Notes: generated from the sequence alone by a model not told the origin. Shown: positions 11,061 to 24,844, numbered from the stretch's first letter. The stretch: 64,000 nt of DNA from Marthasterias glacialis (GCA_911728455.2 OU452231.1:3752236-3816235); one strand, 5' to 3'. Numbers and translations: made by a program.

Positions 11061-13219
11061 TCAATCCCAACCAAATGAACAGTTTTGACCACTGTACGTC
11101 TGACCATGGATGTAGAAACTGACCCATTAGTTTGATCAGAGAGTTATCTTGTTGAGCGCTGAAACGAACAAAAAAAAATGGTTTGGAAACAGTTCGGAAG
11201 ACTCCAATTTTAGATTGGCCCATAGTCATTGAGGTATAATTTCACGATAGTATCACATTATTCTTGTTCAAAGTAGTAGTACGTGTTGTTATGTTTGTTC
11301 ACGCGAAATCACTCCATGCAGGTTTTGTTTTTGTTTGTGTGTACGGTTTTTTTCCCCTTTTCCTCTCTCCCTTCTTTGAGTTCAGGCAGCCAGTGTCGAT
11401 TACAATTTTCTTACAGACGTGGCAGATGTTAACACAAGTTTCGGCAAATATTTGTTAGGGATGAAGTTTAGTGGACAACATGTCTGCTGTAATTTATCTG
11501 GTATCGAAAGGTGTTGATGCAACGTCTGCTTTGGTATCTGCTCACGTCTCATGTCCACCGCGCTCGGAGAGACAATGTGGCGAGGCAAAAAGCTGTATCC
11601 GGACGGGTAGAGGACACCGAAACTCCATCCCCTTCTCCCTGGGGTTTGACTAATTGTGTTTGACTACGTGGGAAAACCCTTAGCTATCTCATTGTCTTTG
11701 GTTGGAAGGGGAGCGCAAACATCGCCGGACGGCCCCCTGAATGGATGCCGGTATCACCCGGAGACTTTGATATTTCTCTCGGACGCCGATCACACTAGAA
11801 GGGGTTGGCGGAGAGTTAAGTGAGCCCTCAGGCCACTATCTTGGGAGATGGGAAAAGTTTGGATAGAGTCCTCACTAAACAAAGAGTTGTTTTAGGAGGA
11901 AATAGATAGGGTCTGTACCGTGGATCCGATGTCTTCTTACGAAGGGGTCCGTTGTGCGAGTCACCGACAATCGGCCCCGTTTATCGACTGCGAATCCCCC
12001 GGCGAGCACCAGGACGGCACGACGTGATCAAATTAGGGTAGAACAACACTGCAATTCTCTGAGCACTCCGCCGACAATTAACAGCGCCCGCTGGCCTGCC
12101 GGGCCCGAGTGTCGCACAGCCCGTGACCTCCGCCCCTTGCCAGCTCCTCGGCTGTACTTTATGAAGGGCACGGCGCGACGGGCTCATCGGACGACGGTGT
12201 TCCCTTCCAAATTCGCCAAATCACTGGTTTGTTAACAAACTTTCAATGGTGGGCTTTGCTTTTTCGTGCTAACGCACAATATGGGCGACCTACAGGGACT
12301 TCAAATGGCTGCTGATTTCTTAGGTTATCTTAGCATGATATCATAGTTGTTGCATCCTAGACCTGGAGTCTACGTCTCCCCCGGTCTAACCCTCCCTACG
12401 GCACTCTCCAAATGTCGGCAAGCTCCTCTCGACTCCCTCATACATTACATGCTCTCTTCTGACTCTATTACCGGCATCAAAGCGAAATGCTAATTGCTCC
12501 CGGAGGCAAGCGATGGCCGAAGATGAACCCCGTACAGCCAAGACGGAAAATGAAGATCTTAAGGCAAACCGTTTTTGACAGGAGGGTGTGCGTACTATAC
12601 TAACACTGAACGGGGCGATGAGGTAGAACACCGCCCCCCTCGACCCAGAAAACCCAATTACGAGATTGGTCTTACAAAGTGAAGGTTAAAGGTCGACGTG
12701 CATTAAGGCTCTACATGTAGTCTTTGGGAGTTCTCCTTAATATTGCACTTCTTATCAAGTATTCTGTCTCATATTTCAAAGCAAACTTGGCGGTTAAAGT
12801 CAAGGCTTCGCAAAAACCGTGTCAAGCTAACATTAAGGTCGGCCTCAGTACAAATACCCGGTACTTTTTTATTCAATGTGACACGTTCCAGCTTTATAAA
12901 TGTTAAAGTCAATTTGCCCCAACACGATCACCAGATTTCATTACTTAACTTCTGATTACTTTACTTTTCTCTTTGGAGATGAGTTTCCCAAGCAACCAAT
13001 TAAAGCTTTCCAGCTTTTCATTAAAAAAAACTTAAATAATAAACTTCAAAGAGAATTTTGTTTTCATTATTTATCAACATTAGACGAATGGTATTACTTT
13101 ATCCTAAAACGACCTTTCTTTTTAGAGTTACAATGGATCTACCCCTAAAAACTGTCCGGTTCATAGAAGAAGGGAAAAAAAAGAAACAAATTTTGAGATG
13201 TTGAAATACTAGTCATCTA

Positions 13220-13364
13220 CCCTTTTCGAAACTTCCCCTTTGGTTTTGGGCTCTGATTTACTCGGCTCCGTCAGTTAATTTGAAAACGCATCACGGGGAT
13301 TCAAACAGGCGACGGAGCATAAGCCGCCGGAGCCCAAGCACAACCCATGGTTTCGAAAGCGCCG
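13220..13364. repeat. Fold-back MITE, CTTTTCGAAA family (copy 1)
   Basis: Starts CCCTTTTCGAAAC and ends GGTTTCGAAAGCGCC, which are near-complementary termini. Internally it carries GGGCTCTGATT / GGAGCCCAAGC phrases shared with the copies at 21.1, 24.5 and 29.7 kb. It has no coding capacity. Confidence 0.65.
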
Positions 13365-16300
13365 TAGTTCATAGGTCTAAATGACGCGTGGAGGATAAAC
13401 CATGTTTTTATAAAGGTAACTGGAACTTAACAATAAATTGTTTCGCCAAAGCTACCAAAAGATGTACATTTCCCTTTGAAAACTATAATGGTTGAGTTAA
13501 TTGTTTGATTTATCAGAGTGCAGACTGATTACAAAAAGTGCACGACGTCAGTTGTGATAATGACTGGTGATTTGTCTGATTCACAGATTTTCATTCAAAA
13601 GACGAAAGGAAAAAAAAAAACCTACACAACGAGAAATCCTGGTCGGCTCAAGGCCAACCCGGCATTAATTCGAACCGGCAGGGTTTCTGAGTGATTCCCA
13701 GCGAACGGAAAGCGACGGCTTGCTGGGTCCAAGCCCGGAGTGCCTGCCCGCGCTCAGAGGCCGTCACCACCATGCAGCTCCCATGACTCGTGTGTCAGCC
13801 ACATGGAAACAGTGTGAGCCACCACTGTAAAAGCCTGCTATTATACAAGCGCCATAATTTACATTGGTTTCTGAAAGAGTACATTTGGTCTAGTATTCTA
13901 AAAAGACAAGCATGGATTAAGATAATGTCATGAAGCAGTGCTAATAATCTTATCAAGAAAACAGAGTTCAGCTTTGATATGCTACGATCACGATTTTTTT
14001 TTAATGTTGTTTGCAATTTCCTCTCGCCTAGCAAAGATGGGAAGTTTCAAACGTAAGCTAAACTTGCCCGAAGAGACAGCACCATCTAACGAGAAATCAA
14101 AATGTTATACAAAACAAGCTTAGTATTAGTAATATTTACTTTCTTTTTCTTCAAGCCCAAGTAATGCATCATTCTTTAAAAGATTGTTTACACCTTTGCA
14201 AAGATAGTAAAAGAATAACATCAATCCTGAACAAGTTTTAACTACGCACAACTCTTGTTTTGACCTTTTAGCTTATTTTCATTGCAACCTATTATATAAA
14301 TTAAATGATGTACACAATTTTGTTTATTTAAACTGTCCGGAAATTATTTATGCTTATCACATGCACCACAATTAGCGAAAATTATATTGTCATAATTACG
14401 CTAATGTATATTCCTGATATTGAATTAAGTTGACTTGCATCTTCTGATGAAAAATTGATATATCTATTTTTATCAATTGAAATTTTATCAGACAACCACG
14501 ATGATGGCAAGTAAGTCTACCAGACAAAAATGTAATGTTTGGACAATGACACTCTTTGGATTGGGTAGGCTTGTGCTCGATAACTCCAAAAAAGAATTTG
14601 TCAAATTATTGTCAAGTGTGTCAATTTCCTTTAATGTCACTGCAGAAATGGGTGCATGTGGCGTCAACCGTGCACCAGACGTGACCTATAGGTTCACGTA
14701 CAATGTCTTTCTACTGGAGTGAAGCCAGCAGACAGCGGGGACCACCTATAAGATAGTACTTGGCAAAGTCAAGGCTTTGCGGTCACGTTTTATCTCCTGC
14801 GAAAAAATGATTCTACGTAGTTTTTTTAGCCTCATTATAAACGGCACGGGACAGATGTGCACTGATCGCTAACAGAAGCTGCAATAGTTTTCAAAGCATT
14901 CCACACAGTTCAGTACATCTACGCGATGAACACACGAAACTAAGTTTTACACTTCTGTGCTTAAGTGTTTTGTGTGTATGTCACAAATTCTACTTCCTAT
15001 AGGATTCTTATTTAAACAATGAAAGGACTTGTCCTAAGTCTAATTGATTTTGGCGGGGTTTTTAAAAACTGATTTACACACGTGGTGAATGCATTTTGGT
15101 TTATTGAACAAAATCTGACGCTGATGACCCAAACTCTATTATTTTCCAGTTAAAGTTTCATGAACAAAGAAGTTATACTGAGGAACGACGGTTTACAATT
15201 TTCTAAGGAAACAATTTTTTTTTTTTGAAAGAAAATACCTGAAGTAGTTTCATGCTTCGTTGCGGATTTAATTGTTTACACGTTTAATGCTGTTACCTGC
15301 GTTGGCCGTTTAATAAAGACAACGGGCACAATTAAATGTCTCTGCTTACCGCGAAGTTATGCGCTTACCGTCCGTAGAATTACATGATTAGCAGGGCGTC
15401 GTGAGCGTAGTCCACGATAAGCCGAGCAGTGAAATTGAACGTACTGTACACCAATTAGATCCCAAATTTTCAGACATTTTCTCGATTTTGTTTTTCATCC
15501 ACACGGGACGGTAAGAATAATTTAATTCAGCATTAAATTATAAAGTACATTGTATGAAGACAAAATAATTAATTAAAAGTTAATTTACTTGTGGTATCCA
15601 TGGAAACAATATTGATGTATGATGTTTGTATGAACTAAACATACATGTAATTCATTAAAAAACATAGACCCTGGGCCACCCACTGAAAGGCAAAGACCCC
15701 CCCCCCCCCCACCAATTGAAAAAAATCCTGGCTACACGCCGCTGGAACTACAAGATACAACATTCAAGGATTTTCTTCTGTTTGAGAGTCAAGAAGCTAG
15801 TTTTGACAACCGCAATTTTGGTTTTCGCCACAGAGCGGCAATTTCACTCATCCGGTATACCAAACTCTGGCCTCCGAAGTTCTAGTTCTCATTTCCGGCA
15901 TCCAAGAAGTGCCACTTGATGAGGGTGAACATTTGGTGTAGATTGGGTGGGTATGGTTGCCATTTGGTTACGTCTGATCCAGAAACATGTGTGTGGAAAC
16001 AGTGACATGGGCTAAAGGTTGGGGACAGTGGAAAGGTAGCATGCTGGAAAAGTTCCAAATTCACGTCTGCCAGAAAATGAGTCATCATATCTACCCCCCC
16101 CCCTCACCCCCTTATACCCGCTGTCATAATATTTCCCCACCCCTGCTTTGTTAATGGAAATGTCTAAAAGTTCACTTTCACTAATAGTCTGATGAGCCAT
16201 TTACTATGTATATTGTTGTAATCCGCTGAACGGCAGCGCTATGCACAATACAGGAAGTAATTTTTAGCTTCACCAAAATAATCTTTCAATGTTATTCTTT

Positions 16301-16793
16301 ATACTGCTTTTTTTGTTCTACTCATTTTGCATTCATGTTGCTTTTACTTTTTTTTAAGGGGTGAGGGAATTATTGCTTTGTATTGTGTTGATTGACCGCC
16401 CCAAAAGCAGGGAAACTAAAGTCTGTTCAAAAAACTATATTATGAATGTTTATTTCAAACTCATACAATTTGACCCCATGTGTTGATGCCCATGTGTGAA
16501 ATTTGAGCCCATGTGTTCACGCCCATGTTTGTAATTTGAGCCCGTGTGTTGATGCCTGTGCGTGTATCCAGCCGGGAAGGGGGGGGGGGGTCAGAACTCT
16601 TGGTCCCCACTTTTGCCAGCCCAAAAATGAGAGCGAATTGCACTTAGTAGTGATACATTTAAAAAAATGAACACACACAAAATTTGATGTAAATCTGTAC
16701 CAAATTAGATTCAACCGTCAAATATGGAGGTAGAAAACAAATCAGACGAGGGACGTGAAATGAACTTTAACGTTTCTGCAAAGAATGACTCAC

Positions 16794-16998
16794 CAGTCAG
16801 CGTAGACCACTGTGCATTCTTACGGAACTTGGGGAAGGTCTTGGGAAACCTAACCTCATCCCACAGACCGTGGAACTCCAGACGATAGTGGGCCGTCTCC
16901 TCACCACCGCACGCCGCGCTCGCATCACCGACGAGGAAGCTCCCGACAACGAGAAGCACGCCGAGCATGGCGAGCTGCGTTCCGTTTTTCTGGGCCAT
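16794..16998 (-). CDS. SPON2: Spondin-2 (mindin)-like, coding exon 1 (signal peptide and Spondin_N start)
   Basis: Start of a complete secreted matrix protein. The four coding exons (205+218+436+290 nt) total 1,149 nt, i.e. 382 aa plus stop, with every junction in phase. Vertebrate mindin is about 330 aa. The ATG is at 16998-16996. MAQKNGTQLAMLGVLLVVGS and the following FLVGDASAA form a classic signal peptide, and the mature start CGGEETAHYRLEFHGLWDE matches the Spondin_N opening (C-----A-Y---F-G-W). Mindin-family proteins are extracellular, bind integrins and microbial or matrix ligands, and in vertebrates act in innate immunity and axon outgrowth. The donor is GTGAGT below 16794. Just upstream, TTTTGTCCCGCAG|G-ATG is a good acceptor, so a non-coding 5'UTR exon further upstream is likely. 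F-spondin is excluded because there is no reeler domain and only one TSR. Confidence 0.93.
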
Positions 16999-19400
16999 CC
17001 TGCGGGACAAAATAAAACAAAAGCATATAGAAAAGCTGCCTTGGGTATAGAATACTAGGGGGTGCCAGAATTTAAGGTTATTTAATGTTACATAACATCG
17101 GATTTGAAACATCCATTGTTCAAGCTAGCAACCCTACACAGACTTGTTACTTCGATTCTAAGTTGAGTCAAATTTTAGATGGGGCCTGGGCTAATGGACA
17201 AAGGATTGATGGACGGGGGGGGGGGGGGGGGCTAATTTATAGTAGTGCAAAGATCCAGATTTCAATTGTGGGCGGGGCCACCCGGGAGAGGCGCACGGAT
17301 ATCAATTGGGGGAACATTCCCCCTCCATTAATTACGCCCTGTGAATTTCAGTAAAGCTCATCAAGATGGAACGTGGTGTAGGGCCAAGAGCAACAAACAG
17401 GGGGAATGGTAAAATCAATACCCAAATATCACGGCGAAAGTTTATTACACACGCTTATTAACAAGGGCAATACCAGTTAAATTAATCTTTCACCAGACAA
17501 AAATATGTATAGAAAATCTTCCTTAGATACAGGTTGCCAGCCATAAATTCCACGCAAATCATAATGCTTGACTGGTGCCCTACTACGTTTTGCTTCTACA
17601 TTAAGTTTCTTAAGCATTGTGCCTCCTATGTTTTGAAGTGGCTCCCGCAGCATAGGCAATGTTGGATGATAATTCAAACCGGTAAATGTCACATTTCAAC
17701 CGATGAAGAGATTTAATTTACAACAAATCTGCCAGTGAATTGAAAAAAAAAACCACACACACAACTAAAACCAAGCAGTAGGTAAACTCACCTAATACCC
17801 ATTAAAAGAAAACTCGGTTTCTGTTTTGTGGTGACAATTTTTTCACTGATGTTGGCAGTAGAGACTGTACTTGACAAATATAACTCAATTTATAGAAGGC
17901 TCGAGGGCAAACATTTCGCTAGGGATTCAGGAGTAAATTGGCCTCCTTGTTGTCGGTTAACCGCAAATAACATTTCAGCCTGGTCCAGATTACATTAGCT
18001 AACTGATTAAATCATAAAAGACGCTATGACGCGTAGGTACCAGGCTAGGTGGGCGTGCAGAGCAATCTTCTTACGTCATGCGCGATAATAAGTGGGTGTT
18101 ATGATCGGCTCTCTGAAATATTATTCGTATTTGTTAAATTTAATAATGTAAATAATTATACTTGGTAAATATTTTTTTACGTTTTGAAGACCTGAGAATG
18201 ATACATACCATCTGTGGTTGGCATAGGTTCCGAAAATGCGGGGGTGGGGGAAAGGTCGTGTTTTTTGTTTGTTTTTCTTCTTTTTTTTAACCTTTGAAAG
18301 CTAAAGTTTACACCACTGAAGCTTGTTTTTATGGAATTAAGAAACATAACTTTTTAATTCTATGGCCAACCCGGTAATCGGTATGTTTCATTTTTTCGTG
18401 ACGTCACATACTGGATTAGACCGTGGCGCTGTCTGGGCCAGGACCCGCCTGCTCTAATTGAAACAAATTGGAAATCACACTTGGCATTTGGGTTTCCACG
18501 CCGTAGGACTTGTCGTATGCAAATGAAGAACCTTTACCGGTTCGTGTCTCTTGATTAGATAGACTGCATATTCATAGGGATGACGTCACATATATCTAGC
18601 TATGACGTGTTTGCGTAGTTGGATTCACATTAAAGTAATTACAATTGACTAAATAACTTGATTAAACGTTTAATTGAATTAGCTCCGCTTAAGAAGTGTG
18701 TAAATTGAACAAGTAGTTAACAATAATGAGAACATCAATAGGGTGTGGTTCATATACAAGAAGAGATTATGCACACTTCCCCATCTATTTTTTTAAAGGA
18801 AAATGTCAACAATAAACAATTTACACAGCAGCACGTTTTAATAAAATAAGTTAAGATTTTGAAATTTCTGAAATGTATTAAATGGCAACCTTGAGCCAAG
18901 ACTACGCCACGGAGCCACTGGTTATGTTGCTAAATAGAGCCAACGGCTATGTTTCTTTCCCTGACATCATGGTGACGTATCAGTTGATCAATGAGGAGTA
19001 CAAACCTCAACAATTGGACGCGATCAACCTAATAATTTTCCCAACATTATTGTTATAATAATTCTTGTTTGAAAACTTCCGAAAATAGCAGGAATTTTGC
19101 TTGAGACATCATTTTGTAAATTGTAAAAAAAATAAAAAAAACGAAGATAGCGCTTATATTGTTCGTGTGCCGGTGTGTGAAGAGACAAGTTTAAATCATA
19201 GAACAGCGACTGTTGCAGCGTCCAGATCTACTCTTGCTCTCACGAGGTTACAACTCGGATTCGACGGCTCTTGCAGAACAAAATGCTCATCGACACAAGT
19301 GTAGGCAAACTTATAAAATTAAATTAAATTCAACAACTCTTAAAAAACAGATAAATTTATGCAAAGAAACCATCTTCAAATTTAGTGCAATCAAGTTAAA
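16999..19400. other. Upstream region of the spondin-2-like gene
   Basis: It should contain the promoter and any 5'UTR exon of the - strand spondin-2-like gene. I cannot place either. A poly-G run lies at 17215-17230. No coding exon is supported. Confidence 0.35.
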
Positions 19401-21100
19401 GACTACGGTAAGCTATTACAAAATACTTTAAAGATGTCATACAACGAATTCACGAGCAAGTAACATTGGTGACTGAGCGACAATAGTTGACAATTAATTT
19501 AATTTTGACGTTAAAGAAACCACCTATAAAAGACTTCAGGAATTTTTGAAAAACTGTGAGAAAATGTTGATGGCTCCTTACCTGATCAGAGTTTGGAGTT
19601 TGCCTTCGTAGAAAGTTTGTCACGAACTGCAAATCCTTGCCAACTGAAAAAAATGATAACACCACTTGGAATTGGTTCAACGAGGAAACACAAGGGTCCA
19701 GTTTTTTTTTTGTGGTTCTCCTGTCACATATTAAGGATCACGAGAGAGACAGAGAGCTGGCAGAGGCGGGTCCTGTGCCGAGAGGGTCGAGATAGATGTC
19801 TGGACTTACCGCGACGATGCGTCTACCCTTTATGCTAAACCGTGCCCGCCCTCCCGCGGTGCCCTTACTCACGATCATACACCAGGCTCCTTTTCTACCA
19901 TCCAGGGACCATCACGTTTCTCTCTTTGGTGGGTGGACTTTCTGTGTGTGTGTCTCTCTCTCTGCTTCTAATACCCGGTCCTGTAGTACCCGATAGAGTT
20001 GCTATAATAACAAATTTGTCGTAATCGGCGAGATCATTACCTCGCTGCGGTGCCGCTTGCCGCCAAAGAACTCACGGGGCGGGTGAGCTCATAGGCTGGG
20101 CGGTCTTCCGTGATGGGGTAACATTATCGGGCTGCATCAATGTTAGCCTTTGTCTTAACAGTGAGCCTTGGGAAGGGCAGGTTTTTCATTCTCATGGATC
20201 TGGCTCACCCCTTGCCCCTTGGCTGTCGAAGAAGCACCAGTTGATGGCTCCTTTTGTCTCGCTTGAAACAATCTAGGTCTTGTACAAAAGGAATGCCACT
20301 CAAAGTGGCCGGAATCGCTGCAGACAATGACACACCCAGAAATATCACTAAGTAAGATGGATTGGATGGCGGTGCAGGGGAAACCGTTCATCTTCCTCAC
20401 TACCAAATTGATTAGGAATTGGAAGGCTTAAACACGGGAACTTGTCTTTGTTTAAACGGGAAAGCATGTAGTAACACAATCAAAGGGTTTTGCTGTTTAG
20501 CAGCATTCTGGAAATGTTCTTGTTTAACTTATGCTCTTGTATTGATTCCAAACTTTAAAGAAATGAGGACGAAGACAACTCAGCGTCCCCAGATATCCTA
20601 TTTTACTGCCGAAATTGAAACAACCAGAATCCTAGTTTTGTTTAATAGTCAACTCATTCTTTTGTTAAAAAAAAATATAATGAAATAAAAAATCAAATCG
20701 AGCGTGACACGTGTAACTTGTCTCCCAACGTGAGCCTGCAACCACAAACGTAACACGCAGAGGGTCAACACAAGTGCACCTTTACCCGGGGCTCGCCATC
20801 TCTCCGTCTTCTCTACCCAAGAAAAACAAAAGAGCCGTCGTGTCTTACGGAACACGTGCACGAATCGAGTCCAACAATGCTGTTTCATATCACTGTTACA
20901 CACCAAATATTTTTTGATCAAGTTGTCGTATTCAGAGTGCACATTATTGTTGACCTGCGAGGAAAAACTGGGGTGTTAGAATAGTACAAGTATCCCCTCC
21001 TTCATTGAGGGCGTTGCACTATTTTGGATTGAATATCCATCCATTGTGGGGTTTTTTAATGGACCCTCCATCTGGACTGGAAGTTACTCAGACGGGCGTT
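19401..21100. other. Gene-free interval
   Basis: A few open frames of 60-100 codons occur on both strands. None has recognisable domains, exon-type boundaries or similarity to a family I know. A short TG/TC-rich run lies near 19,945. Confidence 0.4.
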
Positions 21101-21111
21101 CTTTTTTAAAG

Positions 21112-21259
21112 AGCCTTTCCGAAATCACGGTCTCGGCTTGGGTTCTGGCTTAGGCTACGTCCTCCTGTTTGAAACCCCGTACCGAAAGCGCACGATTTCA
21201 GAATAACTGACAGAGCCAAAGCCAGAGCCCAAGACCAAGCCGTGGTTTCGAAAAGGACC
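21112..21259. repeat. Fold-back MITE, CTTTTCGAAA family (copy 2)
   Basis: Terminal inverted repeats GCCTTTCCGAAATCACGG... and ...CCGTGGTTTCGAAAAGGACC enclose about 110 bp of GGCTT/AAGCC-rich sequence. It is the best-preserved copy of the family, about 148 bp long. Confidence 0.78.
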
Positions 21260-21332
21260 GTATACACTGAACATAAATACAAGTCGAGATGGCGCAGTAG
21301 TGCATTGGCCTTTGGAAGAGTGACCATGAGCT

Positions 21333-21425
21333 CAATTGCATAGAACCGTTTAAGCAGACAATGGTGCTTAAACAAATTCTGCTGAGCAAGAATAAACAGG
21401 ATACCAGCCGCAAATGGTTAATATT
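21333..21425. repeat. MITE fragment, CCAATTTCAT/TAAGCAG family
   Basis: CTCAATTGCATAGAACCGTT, AAGCAGACAATGGTGCTTAA and CTGCTGAGCAAGAATAA are mutated versions of the full element at 26.83 kb. Confidence 0.65.
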
Positions 21426-21609
21426 GCATTGTATTTTGACAAAAAAAAACCTTGCCTTCGTAAGCAGAGTTATTTTGTGCTTTACGAAGTTTTGTACTGA
21501 AGCATCTCTATGGCATTTGGGTCTAGTTTAATAACAATAATACCGGAGTCTTACATAGCCCACATAATCTACCAACAAGTAGGTTCTCAAAGCGCTTATT
21601 ATATTATTT

Positions 21610-21926
21610 TTTAAAGACAGGTTTGTGAATGTTTTAATTTATGGGACACATTGTAGCACCATGTAATGGTTTACAAGGTGCTGCGGCACATTCAGCAGCC
21701 ACTGCCAGAAACAGCGGGGCAAACCCCTTCTCTTAGCGATAAGTGTCACTGGGTTCTTTTACGTACATTACACAACGCACGAGACCAACGGCTTTTTGTC
21801 TCATCCGAAGGACGAAGCAATAACTGTCTTGCTTAAGTGTCACGACCGGGACTCGAACCTACACTCTTCTAATCATAAACACCAGAGGTTGAGTCCGGTG
21901 TTCTTATCCACTTGGCCACGACACGC
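21610..21926 (-). repeat. tRNA-derived SINE (family 1), near full length
   Basis: The - strand begins with a tRNA-like head (GTGTCGTGGCCAAGTGG A box, GGTTCGAGTCCCGG B box, terminal GTGTCGTG/CGTGACAC pairing, anticodon-loop CTCAACC resembling Leu-CAA). A tRNA-unrelated body of about 230 bp follows, shared with the copy at 45.4-45.7 kb (the phrase CATCCGAAGGACGAAGCAAT on + is common to both). The body makes it a SINE and not a tRNA gene. Confidence 0.82.
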
Positions 21927-22084
21927 CATTGTTTTCAAGCAATTGTTAGAGAAAAATTATCATTAATTAACTTGTTATAGTCTTTTACTGCAAAACGATC
22001 GCTCAAGTTATTATTATTACCATTTTATTTTTCTCCAAAAAATTCAATAAATTACACACTCAAATGTGAAGATGTGAAGAGTTC

Positions 22085-22310
22085 AGTCAATGGTTTTTCC
22101 CCTGCCTTTCACCTCAGTGGACCCCGGTTCAAATCCCACCTCAGACCGGAGCCTTGCATGTGGATTGGGTTTTCAGTCCCTACCTAATTGCGTGGGTTTT
22201 TCCTTTCAATTGTTTTCCACATCTAAAACTAAACACTCCTTCTCGTTTTCTATTAATTTCTGTTAATGGTGCTAATTGCGGTGCTGGGAGTGTCATGAAA
22301 TAAAAATCTA
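22085..22310 (+). repeat. tRNA-derived SINE (family 2)
   Basis: Contains a B box GGTTCAAATCCC and the body phrases GGTTTTCAGTCCCTACCTAA, TTGCGTGGGTTTTTCC and CCACATCTAAAACTAAAC, shared with the copies at 26.1 and 42.2 kb. Orientation is + by the B box. Confidence 0.8.
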
Positions 22311-24490
22311 CGGACCACCTTAAACACCATGGTCTGCCATTATTTTCAGGGGTAAAAATGCGTGTTAAGATAATGGTGCGCGTGTAATTGCACGAGCGTC
22401 ACATAAACCCGCGTCACATGAACCCCGGCACTACACAGAAACGCACGGGGGGATCGGACTCCGAAAATGGCGCAAGCAAGATTTAGCGTGTGGTTGGTGA
22501 CGTCATGGGTCAACAGATTAAAAGTGTTGCTGAAACTATTCTGATGATGATCATTGTCTTTCAGTCTTTCCAGCGTGAGAGAGACAAGAGAGTGTGAAGC
22601 CGTGCATTGGCCGTTAGTGCTGTGACCTGCTCGAGTTGACTCGAGGACAGCGTTGCAGACCAACAGCGTACCAATATTAACGATATTGTAACTTGCCTAG
22701 AACCACGGATAACTAATAATGGCTAATTTGTATTGGATAGTATGTAGGTCATGCGAGACAAATCAGGTCAGACTAACAAACCCACCCACGCATTGTCTAA
22801 TGCAATTATTGATGAGGTGTTTTCGGCATGGAAATTCATCTTCATGATTAAAGTATAAAGAACAACATTTTAAAATCTCAATTCCTCAAGAAATATTGTT
22901 TGTTATTTTTGGTGACATACTTCTATGAAAACAAATTAAACTTGACAACAATGTGACTGCTGGGCTGGATAGTCTTTCGAAGATGACCATCATTGTTTTC
23001 TGCATTCCCGAGACTTGCCTGGGTAAGGTATTAGATGGTGACGAAGATCGATCTGAAGTGTCAAAAACGGACCAATTATGTTACAGTTCCCATTGGCTCA
23101 TCGTATGTGCATTTGATGCTTGATTTTGGTAACACTACCTTTACAAAACTATGTACAGATTTTATTACAGAGTTACAGTACAGAGTTATTAATGCAAACG
23201 TATTTTTCTTCTTCTTTCGGGTGATCAAGCAGAAAATTATAGTTTGAGGTCCAGTGCCGTAAGCCACTCAATATTGCAACTCGATCAGTACACTGTGTAG
23301 TTCTACAAAGGATTCGTCGAACCTTCTCTACAATGTGTTGGACTGTCTGGTCGTGATGTCCTAAGGAACACACTGGGCTTGCAGTGTGTTCCTATATCAA
23401 TCAAACCTATATGCAAACCTCAATCAATCAAAACATTTTATATAGCGCCATTATCCATAGAAATTATGTTCATAGGCGCTTTGACAATAATACATGGAAA
23501 ATGTCTTAGAGTACAACTGAGTCTTGAGTCTCTGCTTGAAAATTGTCCCATTTGGGGAAGTTTTGATATATATATATAGGGAGATTTTTTCATAAAATTG
23601 GTGCCGAATTGGGAAATGCACGGTTGCCATATGAATTATTCCATTTTGGAACATGGAGAAGATGTTTATTGAAGACCGTGAGTTGCGAGAAGATGGCTGA
23701 AGTGATACGAGCTATATATAGTAAGTTTGACTGATATATTTTTCCGATCTCATTGCACAATGCTCCAAATACTGTCGAATGAAAGCATCACCAGCCCCGT
23801 CTAGGGACGATGTTCAACCGTACTCTCGTTGCCGTATCTCCGGGGGACGGCAACGCCGCAGCCCCGGCGAGTTGACTGAGTAGTGCCAGGCCAAACAGGC
23901 GTCATAGCAAACCCCCGTATGACGTCACCCCAGGCTCCGGTGAAGAGCCTCCGACGAAGAGGTAGCGCGGGGTTGCGATATTTTCCTGCGGTGTTTGTAT
24001 GATGTTGGTTTAGACCCATCCCATGGATAATGAGACCATCGTCAGTTGTGAGTAGAGAGCGCGTCAATGAGCTGCCAAGTTGTTCTAAATACGCACTGTT
24101 TGGGTAACCGGAGAAGCGATTGCTTATTGGGGTACCAGGAAACTAAAGTAAGATCCGGGTGCGTTCTCGATGACGCGTGGTTAGTCATTAATCTCGAGTG
24201 TTAAAGAACAAACAAGTCCAATATTAACAGTATTAAAACTGATTACAAACGTAACTCTATGACGTGTTTCAGACCATCTTCAATAACAGCAAGCTATCTA
24301 GTGTTTTGGGACAGCCGTTGAGCCAATCTCCCTTTAGAAATTTGGAGGAAATGAACCGCATTAAGTTCATTTAGTCATTTTTCTAGTCTTAATTACAGAT
24401 CATGAACGTTGCGACGCAGGCGATGCATAGGTGAAGATACACAAAATGTCAATGAATATTATTATCTTCACGTTTGATGGCTAACCTCAG
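22311..24490. other. Gene-free interval
   Basis: No supported exon. It includes a degenerate stretch near 23.4-23.7 kb with a short (TA)n. The open frames here (up to 105 codons) show no domain or splice logic. Confidence 0.4.
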
Positions 24491-24644
24491 GGGCTTTCCA
24501 AGCCTAATACTGTGAGCTAGGGATCCGGCTCTGGCTACGGACTCAAGCCTAGTCAGTCGTATTGAAACTATGATATGATGACTGCAAATTGAAAGACGAG
24601 CCTAAGCCTGAGACGGATCCGAAAGCCGGCATTTCGAAAAGGCC
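24491..24644. repeat. Fold-back MITE, CTTTTCGAAA family (copy 3)
   Basis: Starts GGGGCTTTCCAAGCC and ends GGCATTTCGAAAAGGCC. The interior is GGCTC/GAGCC-rich, as in the other copies. Confidence 0.7.
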
Positions 24645-24678
24645 ATGACTTATCATGAACGTGATCAGTAGATACCTA

Positions 24679-24785
24679 GGCCCAATTTCATGAAGCTGCT
24701 TAAGCAGAAAATAGTGCTTAAAAGTTTTCTGCTGAGCAAAAATAAGCAGGATACTAGTCACAGATTGTACATGTGACATGCTTGT
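24679..24785. repeat. MITE fragment, CCAATTTCAT/TAAGCAG family
   Basis: Carries GGCCCAATTTCATGAAGCTG, TTAAGCAGAAAATAGTGCTT, TTTTCTGCTGAGCAAAAATA and AGCAGGATACTAGTCACAGA: the left terminus plus internal part of the element. Confidence 0.75.
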
Positions 24786-24844
24786 AAAAAAAAAAGGAAG
24801 AAAAAAGAGAAACTAAAACAAAACATACAGTCAACCTATTTATT

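Larger units (their letters stand above)
10046..16793 (-). other. SPON2: Intron 1 of the spondin-2-like gene (6.7 kb)
   Basis: Large first coding intron (phase 1). It contains two tRNA-derived SINE heads, a partial GGGTCA-rich element, a GC-richer patch at about 11.5-12.6 kb without recognisable coding content, a 145-bp fold-back MITE and several poly-C runs. I see no exon of another gene in it. Confidence 0.8.

Noticed and set aside
11470-12640. GC-richer patch inside the spondin-2-like intron, considered as a CpG promoter or rRNA fragment
   Set aside because: I could match no rRNA motif and saw no exon or initiator context; its open frames carry no domain.
20155-20406. 83-codon - strand frame with several Cys
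   Set aside because: No recognisable family, no splice partners, and a Cys pattern that does not fit a known small domain.
21836-21926. tRNA-Leu(CAA)-like fold on the - strand
   Set aside because: A and B boxes and terminal pairing are present, but the same tRNA-unrelated body follows it here and at 45.4 kb, so it is a SINE head.
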